A program made the position numbers and the translations under genes. The notes below the pieces were generated by a model. It was not told the origin of the DNA and did not search any database. It worked only from the letters and a program-made list of their open reading frames with translations. Source: Marinomonas sp. CT5 (lineage in GTDB: Bacteria; Pseudomonadota; Gammaproteobacteria; Pseudomonadales; Marinomonadaceae). From it: a stretch of DNA of 64,000 nucleotides. Location: positions 2,260,384 through 2,324,383 of the forward strand of contig NZ_CP025572.1 in NCBI RefSeq assembly GCF_018336975.1. The letters run 5' to 3'. Below are positions 27,480 to 37,574 of the stretch, piece by piece (position 1 is the stretch's first letter; each line of letters opens with the position of its first letter).

Positions 27480-30400
27480 TTAATTAACGGTGGCTTCTCT
27501 CAAATGTTTTAATATTACCTGTATCGGGTGGGGGATGTTCACATCGTCAAAACGTTTGGCTTGGCTACGGCAAGAATAGCCAGTGGCGACTAACTTGCTA
27601 TTGAGAGTGGGCTCGGTCACTTTTTCTTTCCAAGATAAGTCATAAATTGTTTTTGACGTATTTTTATTGGCTGTTTCATGGCCATAAGTACCAGCCATGC
27701 CACAGCAACCCACATTTTCGACATTAAGCTCAAGACCAAGAATACGATAAACCTCTTGCCAATCTTTAATGGAGGCTGCGGCATTCGTTTTCTCTGTGCA
27801 GTGGGTCATTAAGTGGTAGGTAGCACTTTCACACTTCAATGGTTGTTTTATGAGATGCTCGCTTTTTTTATTCAGCCATTCTTGCATTAGTTGGATGTTT
27901 GGAATCTGTCGAGTATCTGCAAAGGCTTTGCTGTACTCAGATCGATAGGTTAACGTCATCGAAGGGTCTATACCAATAAAGGGCAGGCCATAAAAAGCCA
28001 AACTTTGAAGCATGTCTAAATTTTTACGGGCGGTGCGGTTAAATGCTTTCATGAAACCATGAACGTGCAATGGCTTACCGTTCGGCATGTATGGTGCTAA
28101 ATAAGCTTGAAAGCCGAGTCGACTCAAGGCTTCCATCGTATCCAATACCAGTTCCGTTTCAAAATAACTGGTGAAAGCATCTTGCACGACAATCACAGCA
28201 CGTGAGCGATCTTTAGGGCTTAATGATTCAATCGCCAAAGGGGTTGCCAATCGAATTCCGCGACGGGACATTTCCTTCTTTAAATTGAGCTTGCTCAGTT
28301 TTGGGTTGTCGGTTAGACCTATATATTTGCTACTAAAATGATTCACCCAACGGCGGCTAACTAGCCAATTGTATGGCTGAGGTATTGCTGCCATTGTTGG
28401 CATCATGAATTCTAGTGAGCCAATAAGATAGTCTTTGGCAGGTCGTAGATAGCGGCTGTAATAAAGCTCTAAAAATTTAGCTCGGAATTCAGGAACATCA
28501 ACTTTAATTGGGCATTGTCCAACACACGATTTACAGGCTAAGCAGCCCATCATGGATTCATGGACTTCGTTTGAGAAATCGTAGTCTCCACGGCGTTTGG
28601 CTAGTGTGTTTTTGAGTCTGGGCAAGAAATTAAAGAGGAATCGGCTGTCTTTGGCTTCTTTACTTGCCTTGGCTGTATTGACGTTTTGTTGGCTCATGGC
28701 ACGCAACCACTCACGCATTAAAGAGGCACGGCCTTTTGGTGAATGACGGCGATCGCGAGTGCCTTTCCAAGAAGGGCACATGGCATCATTCGGATCAAAG
28801 TTATAGCAAGCACCGTTGCCATTACAATACATACCTTCTTGAAATTGATCTCGGTTATGCAGTGGGATCTGACGATCAAATTGGCCACGAAGAGAGACGG
28901 CGTCAATTTTAAGCAAGTCTTTACCTAGCTCAAAAGGCGTAGCGATTTTACCTGGATTCAGTTGGTTTCTTGGGTCGAAAGCACCTTTTACTTGCTGAAT
29001 ACTTGGGTAGAGTTCACCAAAAAAGGCTGGGGCGTATTCTGATCGAACGCCTTTGCCATGCTCGCCCCACAAGAGACCATTGTATTTCTGCGTGAGTCTA
29101 ACCACCTTGTCGGTGATTTCTCTAATCATGGGTTCTTGTGATTCATCTTTAAGATCAAGAGCCGGGCGAACATGAAGCACTCCCGCATCCACATGGCCGA
29201 ACATACCATATTGAACTTTATAGCTGTCCAAAACGGCACGAAACTCCATTATGAAATCCGCAAGGTTTTCAGGAGGAACAGCCGTGTCTTCAACAAAAGG
29301 AATAGGGCGTCGCTCACCTTTGGCATTACCTAGCAGACCAACCGACTTTTTACGCATAGCCCATAGTTTATTAACATTTTCATGGCCCATAGCAATAGTA
29401 TAGCCCAAGGCGCTGCTGTTACTTTGTTCTGCTAAGGCATCCAGTTTATCCGTAAGAACCTTAACTTTCGTTGCGACTTCTTGTTCATTGTCACCAGTAT
29501 ATTCGACTAGGTTGATGCCTTGGATATTTTCATCCGCATTTTCTGGAAAGAATTCTGCCACGGAATTCCAAATGATATCGCCTTTAGCAAGGCCAAGTAC
29601 TTTGGAGTCAACTGTCTCAATCGAGGTCGGTTTGGCCGAAAGCAGCTCACGAGCATGACGAAGCGACCCCTCGAAACTGTCATAGCGAATGTTAACTAAT
29701 GCTGCATATGTCGGAATAGGTAAAAGGTTTACTTTAGCTTCAACAATAAATCCTAATGTACCCTCTGATCCACAAAGTACGGAATTCATATCGAATTTGC
29801 CGTCATCAGTGCGAATGTGAGCCAAATCGTAACCCGTTAAGCAGCGGTTAAGATCTGGGAAAGTGTCTTTGATTTGTTGCGCTTTGTTTTTCTGAATGCT
29901 ATCAACCATGCGATGTGCATGAGCTGCATAATCACTACCGCTTTGAATACTAGCAAGTGTCTCGTCATTGATGGGAGAGGAGTCGAGAACAGTGCCGTCT
30001 AATAAAACCGTCTTTAGAGAGAGGACATGATCGCGGGTTTTGCCATACATTACTGAGCCTTGACCACTGGCGTCCGTGTTTATCATGCCGCCAATTGTTG
30101 CTCTATTGCTGGTGGACAGTTCCGGTGCAAAGAATAAACCATGTGGTTTGATGGCTTTATTAAGCTGATCTTTTACCACACCGGCTTCTACGCGTGCCCA
30201 TCCTTCCGCTTCGTTGATTTCTAAAATACGATTCATATGCTTGGATAGATCGACTACCAAACCATCCGTTAATGATTGACCATTGGTACCAGTGCCGCCA
30301 CCTCTAGGACTCAACACCACATCGCTAAATTCGTCTTGGTTTGCCAATTGTACAAGCAATTGAATGTCTTGAGTCGTTTTGGGGTAGATTACCCCTTGCG

Positions 30401-30554
30401 GTAATACTTGATAAATTGAGTTGTCCGTTGAAAGAACCACACGGTTTGCATAATCAGGATTGGTGTCTCCTGAGAATCCTGAAGTTTTCAGACGTTCGAT
30501 AAAAGAAAGATATTTGGCCTGAACTGGCGATACTTCAGAAAGCTTTGGAATCAT
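27480..30554 (-). CDS. ydiJ: YdiJ-family FAD/Fe-S dehydrogenase
   Basis: This large soluble oxidoreductase has 1024 residues (E. coli YdiJ 1018). The N-terminal half is a FAD-binding type 4 and FAD-oxidase C-terminal pair (VVLSPRGGGTGTNGQSLTDG, then ATIGGMINTDASGQGS). The middle has a cysteine cluster, CLACKSCVGQCPIKVDVPEF, for a 4Fe-4S centre, and the end has the CCGMAGTYGHE element of the CCG domain. E. coli YdiJ is reported as a D-2-hydroxyglutarate dehydrogenase. GGAG precedes the ATG. It is divergent from the PLP enzyme gene. Confidence 0.93.
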   Translation of the reverse strand: MIPKLSEVSPVQAKYLSFIERLKTSGFSGDTNPDYANRVVLSTDNSIYQVLPQGVIYPKTTQDIQLLVQLANQDEFSDVVLSPRGGGTGTNGQSLTDGLVVDLSKHMNRILEINEAEGWARVEAGVVKDQLNKAIKPHGLFFAPELSTSNRATIGGMINTDASGQGSVMYGKTRDHVLSLKTVLLDGTVLDSSPINDETLASIQSGSDYAAHAHRMVDSIQKNKAQQIKDTFPDLNRCLTGYDLAHIRTDDGKFDMNSVLCGSEGTLGFIVEAKVNLLPIPTYAALVNIRYDSFEGSLRHARELLSAKPTSIETVDSKVLGLAKGDIIWNSVAEFFPENADENIQGINLVEYTGDNEQEVATKVKVLTDKLDALAEQSNSSALGYTIAMGHENVNKLWAMRKKSVGLLGNAKGERRPIPFVEDTAVPPENLADFIMEFRAVLDSYKVQYGMFGHVDAGVLHVRPALDLKDESQEPMIREITDKVVRLTQKYNGLLWGEHGKGVRSEYAPAFFGELYPSIQQVKGAFDPRNQLNPGKIATPFELGKDLLKIDAVSLRGQFDRQIPLHNRDQFQEGMYCNGNGACYNFDPNDAMCPSWKGTRDRRHSPKGRASLMREWLRAMSQQNVNTAKASKEAKDSRFLFNFLPRLKNTLAKRRGDYDFSNEVHESMMGCLACKSCVGQCPIKVDVPEFRAKFLELYYSRYLRPAKDYLIGSLEFMMPTMAAIPQPYNWLVSRRWVNHFSSKYIGLTDNPKLSKLNLKKEMSRRGIRLATPLAIESLSPKDRSRAVIVVQDAFTSYFETELVLDTMEALSRLGFQAYLAPYMPNGKPLHVHGFMKAFNRTARKNLDMLQSLAFYGLPFIGIDPSMTLTYRSEYSKAFADTRQIPNIQLMQEWLNKKSEHLIKQPLKCESATYHLMTHCTEKTNAAASIKDWQEVYRILGLELNVENVGCCGMAGTYGHETANKNTSKTIYDLSWKEKVTEPTLNSKLVATGYSCRSQAKRFDDVNIPHPIQVILKHLREATVN

Positions 30555-30704
30555 GTTTCATCTCCACATATGATGAGTGCGGGGATTTTAACAAAGAAAC
30601 GTCTTAAAGAGCGATTTTTATAGCTTGAAAAAAACCTATGATCTCCCTCTAAAAAGTCATGTTACTATGTCATTACTATGTATCATCTTTAACTGGGGAT
30701 ATTT

Positions 30705-31640
30705 GTGTCCACCATTGAACCAATCGTTTTGCCACCAGCCTGCCAGAAACATCCTAATGAGCACTATATACTGAACATGTATCGCGGCGATCTTGAGCAC
30801 CCCAGCGCTCCAGGAAATAAGTGGCATAAATTACAATACCACCTAAAACAGGCCCGAAAGCAACAAGCTTCAACTATTGCCACTTTTGGCGGGCCTTTTT
30901 CAAATCACCTTCATGCTTTTGGGGCCACGCTAAAAACCTTACCTTTTCACGCTATTGCTGTTGTTCGTGGTGAATTGCAGCCTCAATTGACGCCAACCCT
31001 AACCGATTTAGCAAAAGACGGTGTGGAACTCTGGCCATCTTTGCGAGCGGATTATCGACTTGGAATGGATTCTAATATCGTGAGACAGATTAATCAGTGC
31101 CATGACAATGTCTATTGGATTCCTGAAGGTGGCGGTGGTGAACTTGGTGCAATGGGCTGTCGGGATTGGGCGAATGATATTCATGCCTTAGGTGGTGACT
31201 ATGATGCTTGGGTGGTCTCATCCGGAACAGGCACAACCGCTGCGGGTTTATTATCTAATATTAAGGTGCCTGATCTGCATGTGTTCAGTGCGTTAAAAGG
31301 TGAGCCTGCTCAACGAAAATTAATTTTGGATTTTGCCTATGAATTAGCTGTGGAAGCGTCTGTGTCAAAAGAAGAGCTTGATAAAGCGCTCTATTTTCAC
31401 TCGGATTGCCACGAGGGAGGTTTTGCAAAGCAAAGCTCAGAGCTAATTTCCTTTATGAGAGAGTTTGCCATTCTGAATTCTGAGCGACCACTTGACCCTG
31501 TTTATACTTGTAAAAGTATGTTTGCCGTTTTAAAAGCAATGGAAGAGGGTTCATGGCCTTATCATCGTACATTATTTATTCATACGGGTGGTTTGCAGGG
31601 TTGGCGAGGGTATTCAAAAGCTACTAATCCATTCACGTGA
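30705..31640 (+). CDS. PLP-dependent enzyme, ACC deaminase/D-cysteine desulfhydrase family
   Basis: This is a 311-residue fold-type II PLP enzyme. The presumed Schiff-base Lys is in PGNKWHKLQYHL, followed by TFGGPFSNHLHAFGATLKT, PEGGGGELGAMGC and the phosphate-binding SSGTGTTAAGLL, the family order. Members act on D-cysteine or 1-aminocyclopropane-1-carboxylate. I cannot tell which, and the residues near the C-terminus differ from the best-known enzymes. It begins at GTG. The 150-bp gap to ydiJ holds both promoters. Confidence 0.87.
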   Translation: MSTIEPIVLPPACQKHPNEHYILNMYRGDLEHPSAPGNKWHKLQYHLKQARKQQASTIATFGGPFSNHLHAFGATLKTLPFHAIAVVRGELQPQLTPTLTDLAKDGVELWPSLRADYRLGMDSNIVRQINQCHDNVYWIPEGGGGELGAMGCRDWANDIHALGGDYDAWVVSSGTGTTAAGLLSNIKVPDLHVFSALKGEPAQRKLILDFAYELAVEASVSKEELDKALYFHSDCHEGGFAKQSSELISFMREFAILNSERPLDPVYTCKSMFAVLKAMEEGSWPYHRTLFIHTGGLQGWRGYSKATNPFT

Positions 31641-31766
31641 TGGCGATAGTTGGCGTCTTCATGTTAAAGTGGCGCAACTTATGTAAAACCCACAGAAAAT
31701 AAAAACCGTTATAAATACTTTGTTGGGTTGATTGGTTTACATTGATAGACGGGAAGAGAATGACAC

Positions 31767-32648
31767 ATGAGTCTTTTTAGACGTGTTGGTATTATTGCTC
31801 GATTAGATAAAACTCAGATTCTTGATACGGTTAAGAAGCTGATGGAATACCTCCAAGAAAAAAATATTGCGCCTGTACTTGAGGATCAACTTGCTACCAT
31901 GATGCCTGGTGTGAAAGTTGACTCATCTCCCCTAAAGGAACTAGGAGATCATTGTGATATGGTCATGGTGGTTGGTGGAGATGGTAGTTTCCTTGGTGCC
32001 GCTAGAGCAATTTGTAATTATGACATTCCGGTTTTAGGTATCAACCGAGGCACCCTAGGTTTTCTAACCGATATCTCACCACATAATCTTCAAGAAGAAT
32101 TAGACCCTATTTTTCGTGGTGAATACCATGAAGAGAAGCGTTTCATGATTGAAGCAAAAATCAAACGACAAAACCGCCCAAGTGGTGAGGGGATTGCTCT
32201 GAATGATTTGGTTCTTCACCCTGGCAAGTCGGCTCGTATGATTCGCTTTGATTTATTCATAGATGATCAGTTTGTGATGAATCAAAAATCGGATGGTCTA
32301 ATCGTTGCTACGCCGACTGGTTCAACCGCTTACGCTTTGTCTGCTGGCGGTCCTATTATGCTGCCTAAACTAGACGCTTTGGTACTTGTTCCTATGCACC
32401 CTCATACGTTAAGTAATCGACCTATTGTGATTGACGCCAATGCTCGTATTCGGATTGTGGTTTGCGAGTCGAACCTAACTTATCCGAGTGTCAGCTGTGA
32501 TGGTCAATTAAATATTACCGCAGCACCGGGCGACGAAATTTTCATTACTAAAAAATCAGGTGGTATTCGATTAATACACCCTAAAAACCATGATTTTTAT
32601 AATGTATGTCGAGATAAGCTAGGTTGGCAATCCAGCTATCGCCCTTAA
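31767..32648 (+). CDS. nadK: NAD kinase NadK
   Basis: NadK makes NADP from NAD and ATP. It has 293 residues (E. coli 292) with the GGDGS motif at 70-74, NRGTLGFLTD, and the conserved GLIVATPTGSTAYALSAGGPI. The end is normal. It is transcribed alone, with the rhomboid gene 57 bp on. Confidence 0.97.
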   Translation: MSLFRRVGIIARLDKTQILDTVKKLMEYLQEKNIAPVLEDQLATMMPGVKVDSSPLKELGDHCDMVMVVGGDGSFLGAARAICNYDIPVLGINRGTLGFLTDISPHNLQEELDPIFRGEYHEEKRFMIEAKIKRQNRPSGEGIALNDLVLHPGKSARMIRFDLFIDDQFVMNQKSDGLIVATPTGSTAYALSAGGPIMLPKLDALVLVPMHPHTLSNRPIVIDANARIRIVVCESNLTYPSVSCDGQLNITAAPGDEIFITKKSGGIRLIHPKNHDFYNVCRDKLGWQSSYRP

Positions 32649-32705
32649 ACTGTCAAGTTATGGTTAAATTTTTATCATTTTATAAATATCCTCTTTAGGG
32701 GTTCC

Positions 32706-33575
32706 ATGAATTTTGTTTATCAGTTTAAAGAAACAGAAGACCCTAAAGGGTTAAGTGAGGCCTTGTGGCACCATAAAGTGGCTCATCAGATTGTTTTCAA
32801 AGATGACCATTATGAATTGTGGATATTGGATCTAAGCCAATTGGCCGCTGTCGAACAGCTTATGACCATATGGAAAGATGACCCAACTCTGCTACAGCAA
32901 ACTCATAACTCTGTTGAAACTGATAGTACTTATAAAGAGCAATGGGCTTCTAAACTTAAACAAGCACCCGTTACTGCAACGCTGCTGCTGTTAACTTTGC
33001 TTGTGGCATTCATTACTCAGCTAGGGTCTGAGATTAAAATCGTTGGCTACTTTTCTATTAGCCCATTCGATATAAGAAATGGTCATATATATTTTTATGA
33101 TTTAACTGAAGTTTTTTCTAAAGGTGAATATTGGCGCTTCTTTACGCCTGCCTTGTTACATTTCAGTGTTTTGCATATTGTTTTTAATACCTTATGGGTC
33201 TGGGAAATTGGCGCTAAATTAGAGCGACTTTTAGGTTCTCTCTTGTGGTGTGTCGGCGTGGTCATCATCGCGGTATTAAGCAATATTTTTCAATATCAAA
33301 TAAGTGGCTACCCTTTGTTTGGTGGCTTGTCTGGTGTGGTATACGGGCTAATTGGATTTGCTTGGCTTTTGCCTATTTTAAGTAATTATTGGCCTACAAT
33401 TATTAGTAAGCAGCTAATGATCTTTTTTATCATTTGGCTAGCGATTGGTTACACACCTTTTCCCGAAATGCTTGGATTAGGGAGTATTGCTAATACTGCG
33501 CATACAATCGGTTTAATGTCTGGCTTGGTACTGGGTTTTATTTACTGGTTGGCAACAAAACATCGCCGTAGCTAG
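32706..33575 (+). CDS. glpG: Rhomboid-family intramembrane serine protease (GlpG-like)
   Basis: This 289-residue inner-membrane protease has a soluble N-terminal domain of about 85 residues and six membrane helices from residue 90. The catalytic Ser209 is in GGLSGVVYG and His266 in ANTAHTIGLMSG. The WRFFTPALLHFSVLHIVFN element (143-161) is the rhomboid WR/HxxxN signature. The protein looks complete and active. Its substrate is unknown. It is likely co-transcribed with nadK upstream. Confidence 0.92.
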   Translation: MNFVYQFKETEDPKGLSEALWHHKVAHQIVFKDDHYELWILDLSQLAAVEQLMTIWKDDPTLLQQTHNSVETDSTYKEQWASKLKQAPVTATLLLLTLLVAFITQLGSEIKIVGYFSISPFDIRNGHIYFYDLTEVFSKGEYWRFFTPALLHFSVLHIVFNTLWVWEIGAKLERLLGSLLWCVGVVIIAVLSNIFQYQISGYPLFGGLSGVVYGLIGFAWLLPILSNYWPTIISKQLMIFFIIWLAIGYTPFPEMLGLGSIANTAHTIGLMSGLVLGFIYWLATKHRRS

Positions 33576-33644
33576 TTCTATTTTGTCTGGTATTTTACAT
33601 TATTGATTTCAACTAGAGCCTGCATAAAAGCAGAGAGATGAAAA

Positions 33645-33926
33645 ATGAATTTTAAAGAAATGATCGACAATATGTCGCCTGAAGTTTATGTCAAACTTAA
33701 GCAAGCAGTAGAGCTTGGTAAATGGCCAAATGGTGTCAGGTTAACGCCAGAACAAACAGAATTGTGTTTGCAAGCGGTCATCACTTATGACTACTCAAAT
33801 AAAGAAGAAAAAGATCGCGTTGGCTTTATTGATACAACGGGTCATAAAAACGTCGGTAAAAAAGACCCCGCTAAAGAGCAAGATACGATCAAATGGGTTG
33901 GTGATGGGCCTGAGGGGCAGGTTTAA
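33645..33926 (+). CDS. yeaC: YeaC/DUF1315 protein
   Basis: This 93-residue soluble protein has the DUF1315 pattern: an acidic helical first half (MIDNMSPEVYVKLKQAVELGKWPNG, here given in part) and GFIDTTG later. The function of the family is unknown. Its stop TAATG overlaps the DUF2797 gene start, so the two are coupled. In other gammaproteobacteria the same two families are also neighbours, as far as I recall. Confidence 0.88.
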   Translation: MNFKEMIDNMSPEVYVKLKQAVELGKWPNGVRLTPEQTELCLQAVITYDYSNKEEKDRVGFIDTTGHKNVGKKDPAKEQDTIKWVGDGPEGQV

Positions 33927-34750
33927 TGTTACAAGGTAACCTTAAAAAAATGTCTACCGATGTTCAGGATGGTCATGTCAATTACCATCTGAAGCTAGGC
34001 AATGATCAGGTACTGGTTAATGAATTACTAGGTAAAAAAGTCTCTTTGCATATTGATGGTGTGATTCATTGTGTCAACTGCCATAAAGTGACGAAAAAGT
34101 CTTTTAGTCAGGGTTTTTGCTATAATTGTTTTCGTAAGCTTGCCGCTTGTGACACCTGTATTATGAGCCCTGAAAAATGCCATTTTCATTTAGGGACATG
34201 TCGAGAGCCAGAGTGGGCAGAGCAATATTGCATGCAAAGTCATTATGTCTATTTGGCTAATTCTTCAGCTCTCAAAGTGGGCATTACAAGAGGGGATCAG
34301 CTTCCTACTCGTTGGGTTGATCAGGGCGCAACACAAGCTAGGGCCTTATTTAGGGTGCAAAACCGCAGAATGTCTGGTCTTGTCGAAACGCTATTTAAAA
34401 GCCAAGTTGCAGATAAGACCAATTGGCGGAATATGCTGAAAGGATCTTCCATTCAAATGGATCTTGAGCATGAACAAGAGCGCCTAATTGACCTCCTATA
34501 TGAAGGTCTAGACTCCTTACAACATGAGTTCGGTTTGCAGTCTATAACTGACTTATCCGATGAAAATGAAACTCATGAATTTATCTATCCTGTTTTAGAA
34601 TACCCAACCAAAATCACCAGTCTCAATGCTGAGAAAACACCTCTTATTGAAGGGACTCTGATGGGCATTAAAGGTCAATATTGGATGTTAGATACGGGTG
34701 TCATAAACATTCGTAAATATACTGGTTATCAAGCGACATTGAATTTTTAG
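33926..34750 (+). CDS. DUF2797 protein, GIY-YIG-like middle part
   Basis: This 274-residue cytoplasmic protein has two cysteine clusters: CVNCHKVTKKSFSQGFCYNC then CDTCIMSPEKCHFHLGTC, likely zinc sites at about residues 48-92. Next comes YVYLANSSALKVGITR, then R-W-x-x-Q-G, which resembles the Y-V-Y and K-V/I-G-x-T-R pattern of GIY-YIG relatives. The match to DUF2797 is confident by layout. The endonuclease-fold reading is inference. It overlaps yeaC by one base. Confidence 0.85.
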   Translation: MLQGNLKKMSTDVQDGHVNYHLKLGNDQVLVNELLGKKVSLHIDGVIHCVNCHKVTKKSFSQGFCYNCFRKLAACDTCIMSPEKCHFHLGTCREPEWAEQYCMQSHYVYLANSSALKVGITRGDQLPTRWVDQGATQARALFRVQNRRMSGLVETLFKSQVADKTNWRNMLKGSSIQMDLEHEQERLIDLLYEGLDSLQHEFGLQSITDLSDENETHEFIYPVLEYPTKITSLNAEKTPLIEGTLMGIKGQYWMLDTGVINIRKYTGYQATLNF

Positions 34751-34758
34751 GAGAGCAC

Positions 34759-37392
34759 ATGAAAGAGAGTCAACCTTCAGCCATTTATTTGAAAGACTAT
34801 ACAGTTCCTCCTTTTCTTATTGATAAAACTGAACTTACATTTGATTTAGATGAAGCTACCACTATTGTCACGTCACGCTTGCATATGCGACGTAACCCAG
34901 CATTTGGAAAATCCACCGCGCCATTGGTATTGGATGGTGGGGAAGATGTCAAATTGATTGGTGTCGCAATGGATGATTATCCGTTGCCACCAGAAGAATA
35001 TCGCATCAGTGAAGATAAACTCATCATCACGGCAACAGCCGATGAGTTTGTTTTGACTTGTGAAACCTTGATTGAGCCGCAAAATAATACTCGCTTAGAA
35101 GGTTTGTATCGTTCATCTTCCATGTTTTGCACCCAATGTGAAGCAGAAGGTTTTCGCCATATAACCTACTATTTAGATCGTCCAGATGTCATGTCGGTGT
35201 TCACAACCACTATCATTGCTGACGAAGCTCGCTACCCAGTTATGCTGTCTAACGGTAATGAAATAGAGCGCGGCAAAACAGACGAAGGTAAAACGGTTGT
35301 TGTCTGGCACGACCCATTCCCTAAGCCAGCTTACCTCTTTGCCTTGGTAGCAGGGGATTTGGCCGTTAAAAATGATGTTTTTACGACGCAAAGTAATCGC
35401 GACATCAAACTGCAAATTTTCACTGAGTCTCACAACATTGATAAAGTGGATTACGCAATGGAAGCGCTTAAGCGTTCAATGCGTTGGGATGAAGAAACCT
35501 ACGGCCGTGAATACGATCTCGATATCTTTATGATTGTTGCTGTGGATGATTTCAATATGGGAGCAATGGAAAACAAAGGTCTGAATATTTTCAATTCCTC
35601 TTGTTTACTTGCTAGCCCAGAGACCACAACCGACGATACTTACTTACGAGTAGAAGCGATCGTTGCCCACGAATACTTCCATAACTGGTCTGGAAACCGT
35701 GTCACTTGCCGTGATTGGTTTCAGCTTAGTTTAAAAGAAGGCTTTACAGTTTTCCGTGATCAAACTTTCTCAGCGGATATGCACTCAGAAACAGTAAAGC
35801 GTGTTGAAGATGTTTCATTTCTAAAAACCGCGCAATTTGCTGAAGATGCTGGCCCAATGGCACACCCAGTACGTCCGGCTTCCTTCATTGAAATTTCTAA
35901 TTTTTATACCCTAACCGTGTATGAGAAAGGGGCTGAAATTGTTCGCATGATTCATACATTGCTAGGGGCAGAAAAGTTTCGTGCAGGCTCTGATTTGTAT
36001 TTCGAACGCCATGATGGTCAAGCGGTTACCTGTGATGATTTTGTTGCGGCAATGGAAGACGCTTCTGGTGTCGATCTTTCGCAATTCAAACGTTGGTATT
36101 CGCAGGCCGGTACACCCGTTGTAAAGGTGGCTGATAGTTTTGATGAGTCAACAGGAACTTATCGTTTAACCATGCAGCAAGATACTCCTGCAACACCAGG
36201 CCAGCCAACGAAACTTCCATTGCATATTCCTGTTCGTGTGGGATTGCTTGATCAACAGGGCAATGTGTTATCCGCTGAAATTGATGGTGTAAAAGCCGAG
36301 GATCATGTACTTCACCTTACTTCAAGCGAACAAGAATTTGTTTTTAAAGGGTTAGCGGCCAAGCCTGTGCCTTCATTGTTACGTGGTTTTTCTGCGCCCG
36401 TTAAATTGCATTATGACTATTCCACAAAAGATCTCTTGTTATTGCTGTCGTCTGATAGCGATGGGTTTAATCGCTGGAGTGCTTCCCAGCAATTAGCGGT
36501 GAATGAGCTCACGGTGCTGATTAACCAAGCGATTGAAGGTCAAGCGCTGTCGATTGACTCTCAACTCATTGAGGGCTTCAAGGCATTATTGTGTGATGAA
36601 ACACTAGACCCAGCAATGGTAGCGCTTATTTTGGCCTTGCCGAGTCAGGCTTACTTATCAGAATTGGCTAACCCAATTTATCCAGCCGCTATCAAGCAGG
36701 CGCGCCAGTATCTGAAAGCACAACTGGCGAATGCTTTATGCTCGGACTTTGAAAGAGTCTATCTTGCAAACAAAAACCAAAATGAGTATCAAGCAACCGC
36801 GAAGGATATCGCGCAGCGATCTTTGAAGAATATCGCTCTTTCTTACTTGGCAGAAACCGATAGTGAGCTTGCTCAGCAAGAATTGCTGATGCAATTCCAA
36901 ACCGCTAATAATATGACGGATCAATTTGCGGCTTTATCAACAGCAGTTCATTCACAAAATGCTAAAGCGCAAGAACTTTTAGCCGCGTTTTATGAGCAAT
37001 GGAAGGATGAGCCTTTAGTGGTCAACAAGTGGTTAATGCTTAGCGCTAGCCAAGAGCAGGAAACAGCTCTAGATACGGTAAAAGGTTTAATGGAACACCC
37101 TGCGTTTGATTTGAAGAACCCCAATAAAGTACGTTCTGTATTGGGTGGCTTTGGCCAAAGTGTGACTGGATTCCATAATGCTGATGGTAGTGGTTACCGT
37201 TTCTTAGCTGATCAAATTATTTTGTTAAATAAACGTAACCCACAAATTGCTTCTAGACTATGTACGCCTTTGACTCGCTGGAAAAAAATGCAGCCTGAGC
37301 TAAGTAATAAAATGAAATCTGAGCTTGAGCGTATTTTATCAGAGGATCTTTCTAAAGACGTTTATGAAGTTATTTCTAAAAGTCTTGCCTAA
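34759..37392 (+). CDS. pepN: Aminopeptidase N PepN
   Basis: PepN is the main cytoplasmic M1 zinc aminopeptidase. It has 877 residues. The exopeptidase motif GAMEN is at 268-272, the zinc site HEYFH at 304-308, and the third ligand Glu327 in LKEGF. The long C-terminal helical DUF3458 domain is present. A GGAG ribosome site precedes it. It is complete and ends at a terminator. Confidence 0.97.
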   Translation: MKESQPSAIYLKDYTVPPFLIDKTELTFDLDEATTIVTSRLHMRRNPAFGKSTAPLVLDGGEDVKLIGVAMDDYPLPPEEYRISEDKLIITATADEFVLTCETLIEPQNNTRLEGLYRSSSMFCTQCEAEGFRHITYYLDRPDVMSVFTTTIIADEARYPVMLSNGNEIERGKTDEGKTVVVWHDPFPKPAYLFALVAGDLAVKNDVFTTQSNRDIKLQIFTESHNIDKVDYAMEALKRSMRWDEETYGREYDLDIFMIVAVDDFNMGAMENKGLNIFNSSCLLASPETTTDDTYLRVEAIVAHEYFHNWSGNRVTCRDWFQLSLKEGFTVFRDQTFSADMHSETVKRVEDVSFLKTAQFAEDAGPMAHPVRPASFIEISNFYTLTVYEKGAEIVRMIHTLLGAEKFRAGSDLYFERHDGQAVTCDDFVAAMEDASGVDLSQFKRWYSQAGTPVVKVADSFDESTGTYRLTMQQDTPATPGQPTKLPLHIPVRVGLLDQQGNVLSAEIDGVKAEDHVLHLTSSEQEFVFKGLAAKPVPSLLRGFSAPVKLHYDYSTKDLLLLLSSDSDGFNRWSASQQLAVNELTVLINQAIEGQALSIDSQLIEGFKALLCDETLDPAMVALILALPSQAYLSELANPIYPAAIKQARQYLKAQLANALCSDFERVYLANKNQNEYQATAKDIAQRSLKNIALSYLAETDSELAQQELLMQFQTANNMTDQFAALSTAVHSQNAKAQELLAAFYEQWKDEPLVVNKWLMLSASQEQETALDTVKGLMEHPAFDLKNPNKVRSVLGGFGQSVTGFHNADGSGYRFLADQIILLNKRNPQIASRLCTPLTRWKKMQPELSNKMKSELERILSEDLSKDVYEVISKSLA

Positions 37393-37422
37393 ATAGCCTA
37401 ATTCGTTATTTTTGTAATATTG

Positions 37423-37459
37423 AAAGCCTTTGTAGAATTCTTTACAAAGGCTTTTTTTA
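37423..37459 (+). terminator. Terminator after pepN
   Basis: A perfect 12-bp stem (aaagcctttgta 37423-37434, tacaaaggcttt 37443-37454) is followed by seven T. It lies about 30 bp after the pepN stop. Confidence 0.9.
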
Positions 37460-37574
37460 TATTGTTAGTATTACTATTTACAAAGTGTCTTTACTGGTTC
37501 TTTGCAATCTAAACGTAAATCTGGCATAAGAGAGGTAACTTATTGTCGACCTTGAGTTTATTAAGGAGCGAAAA

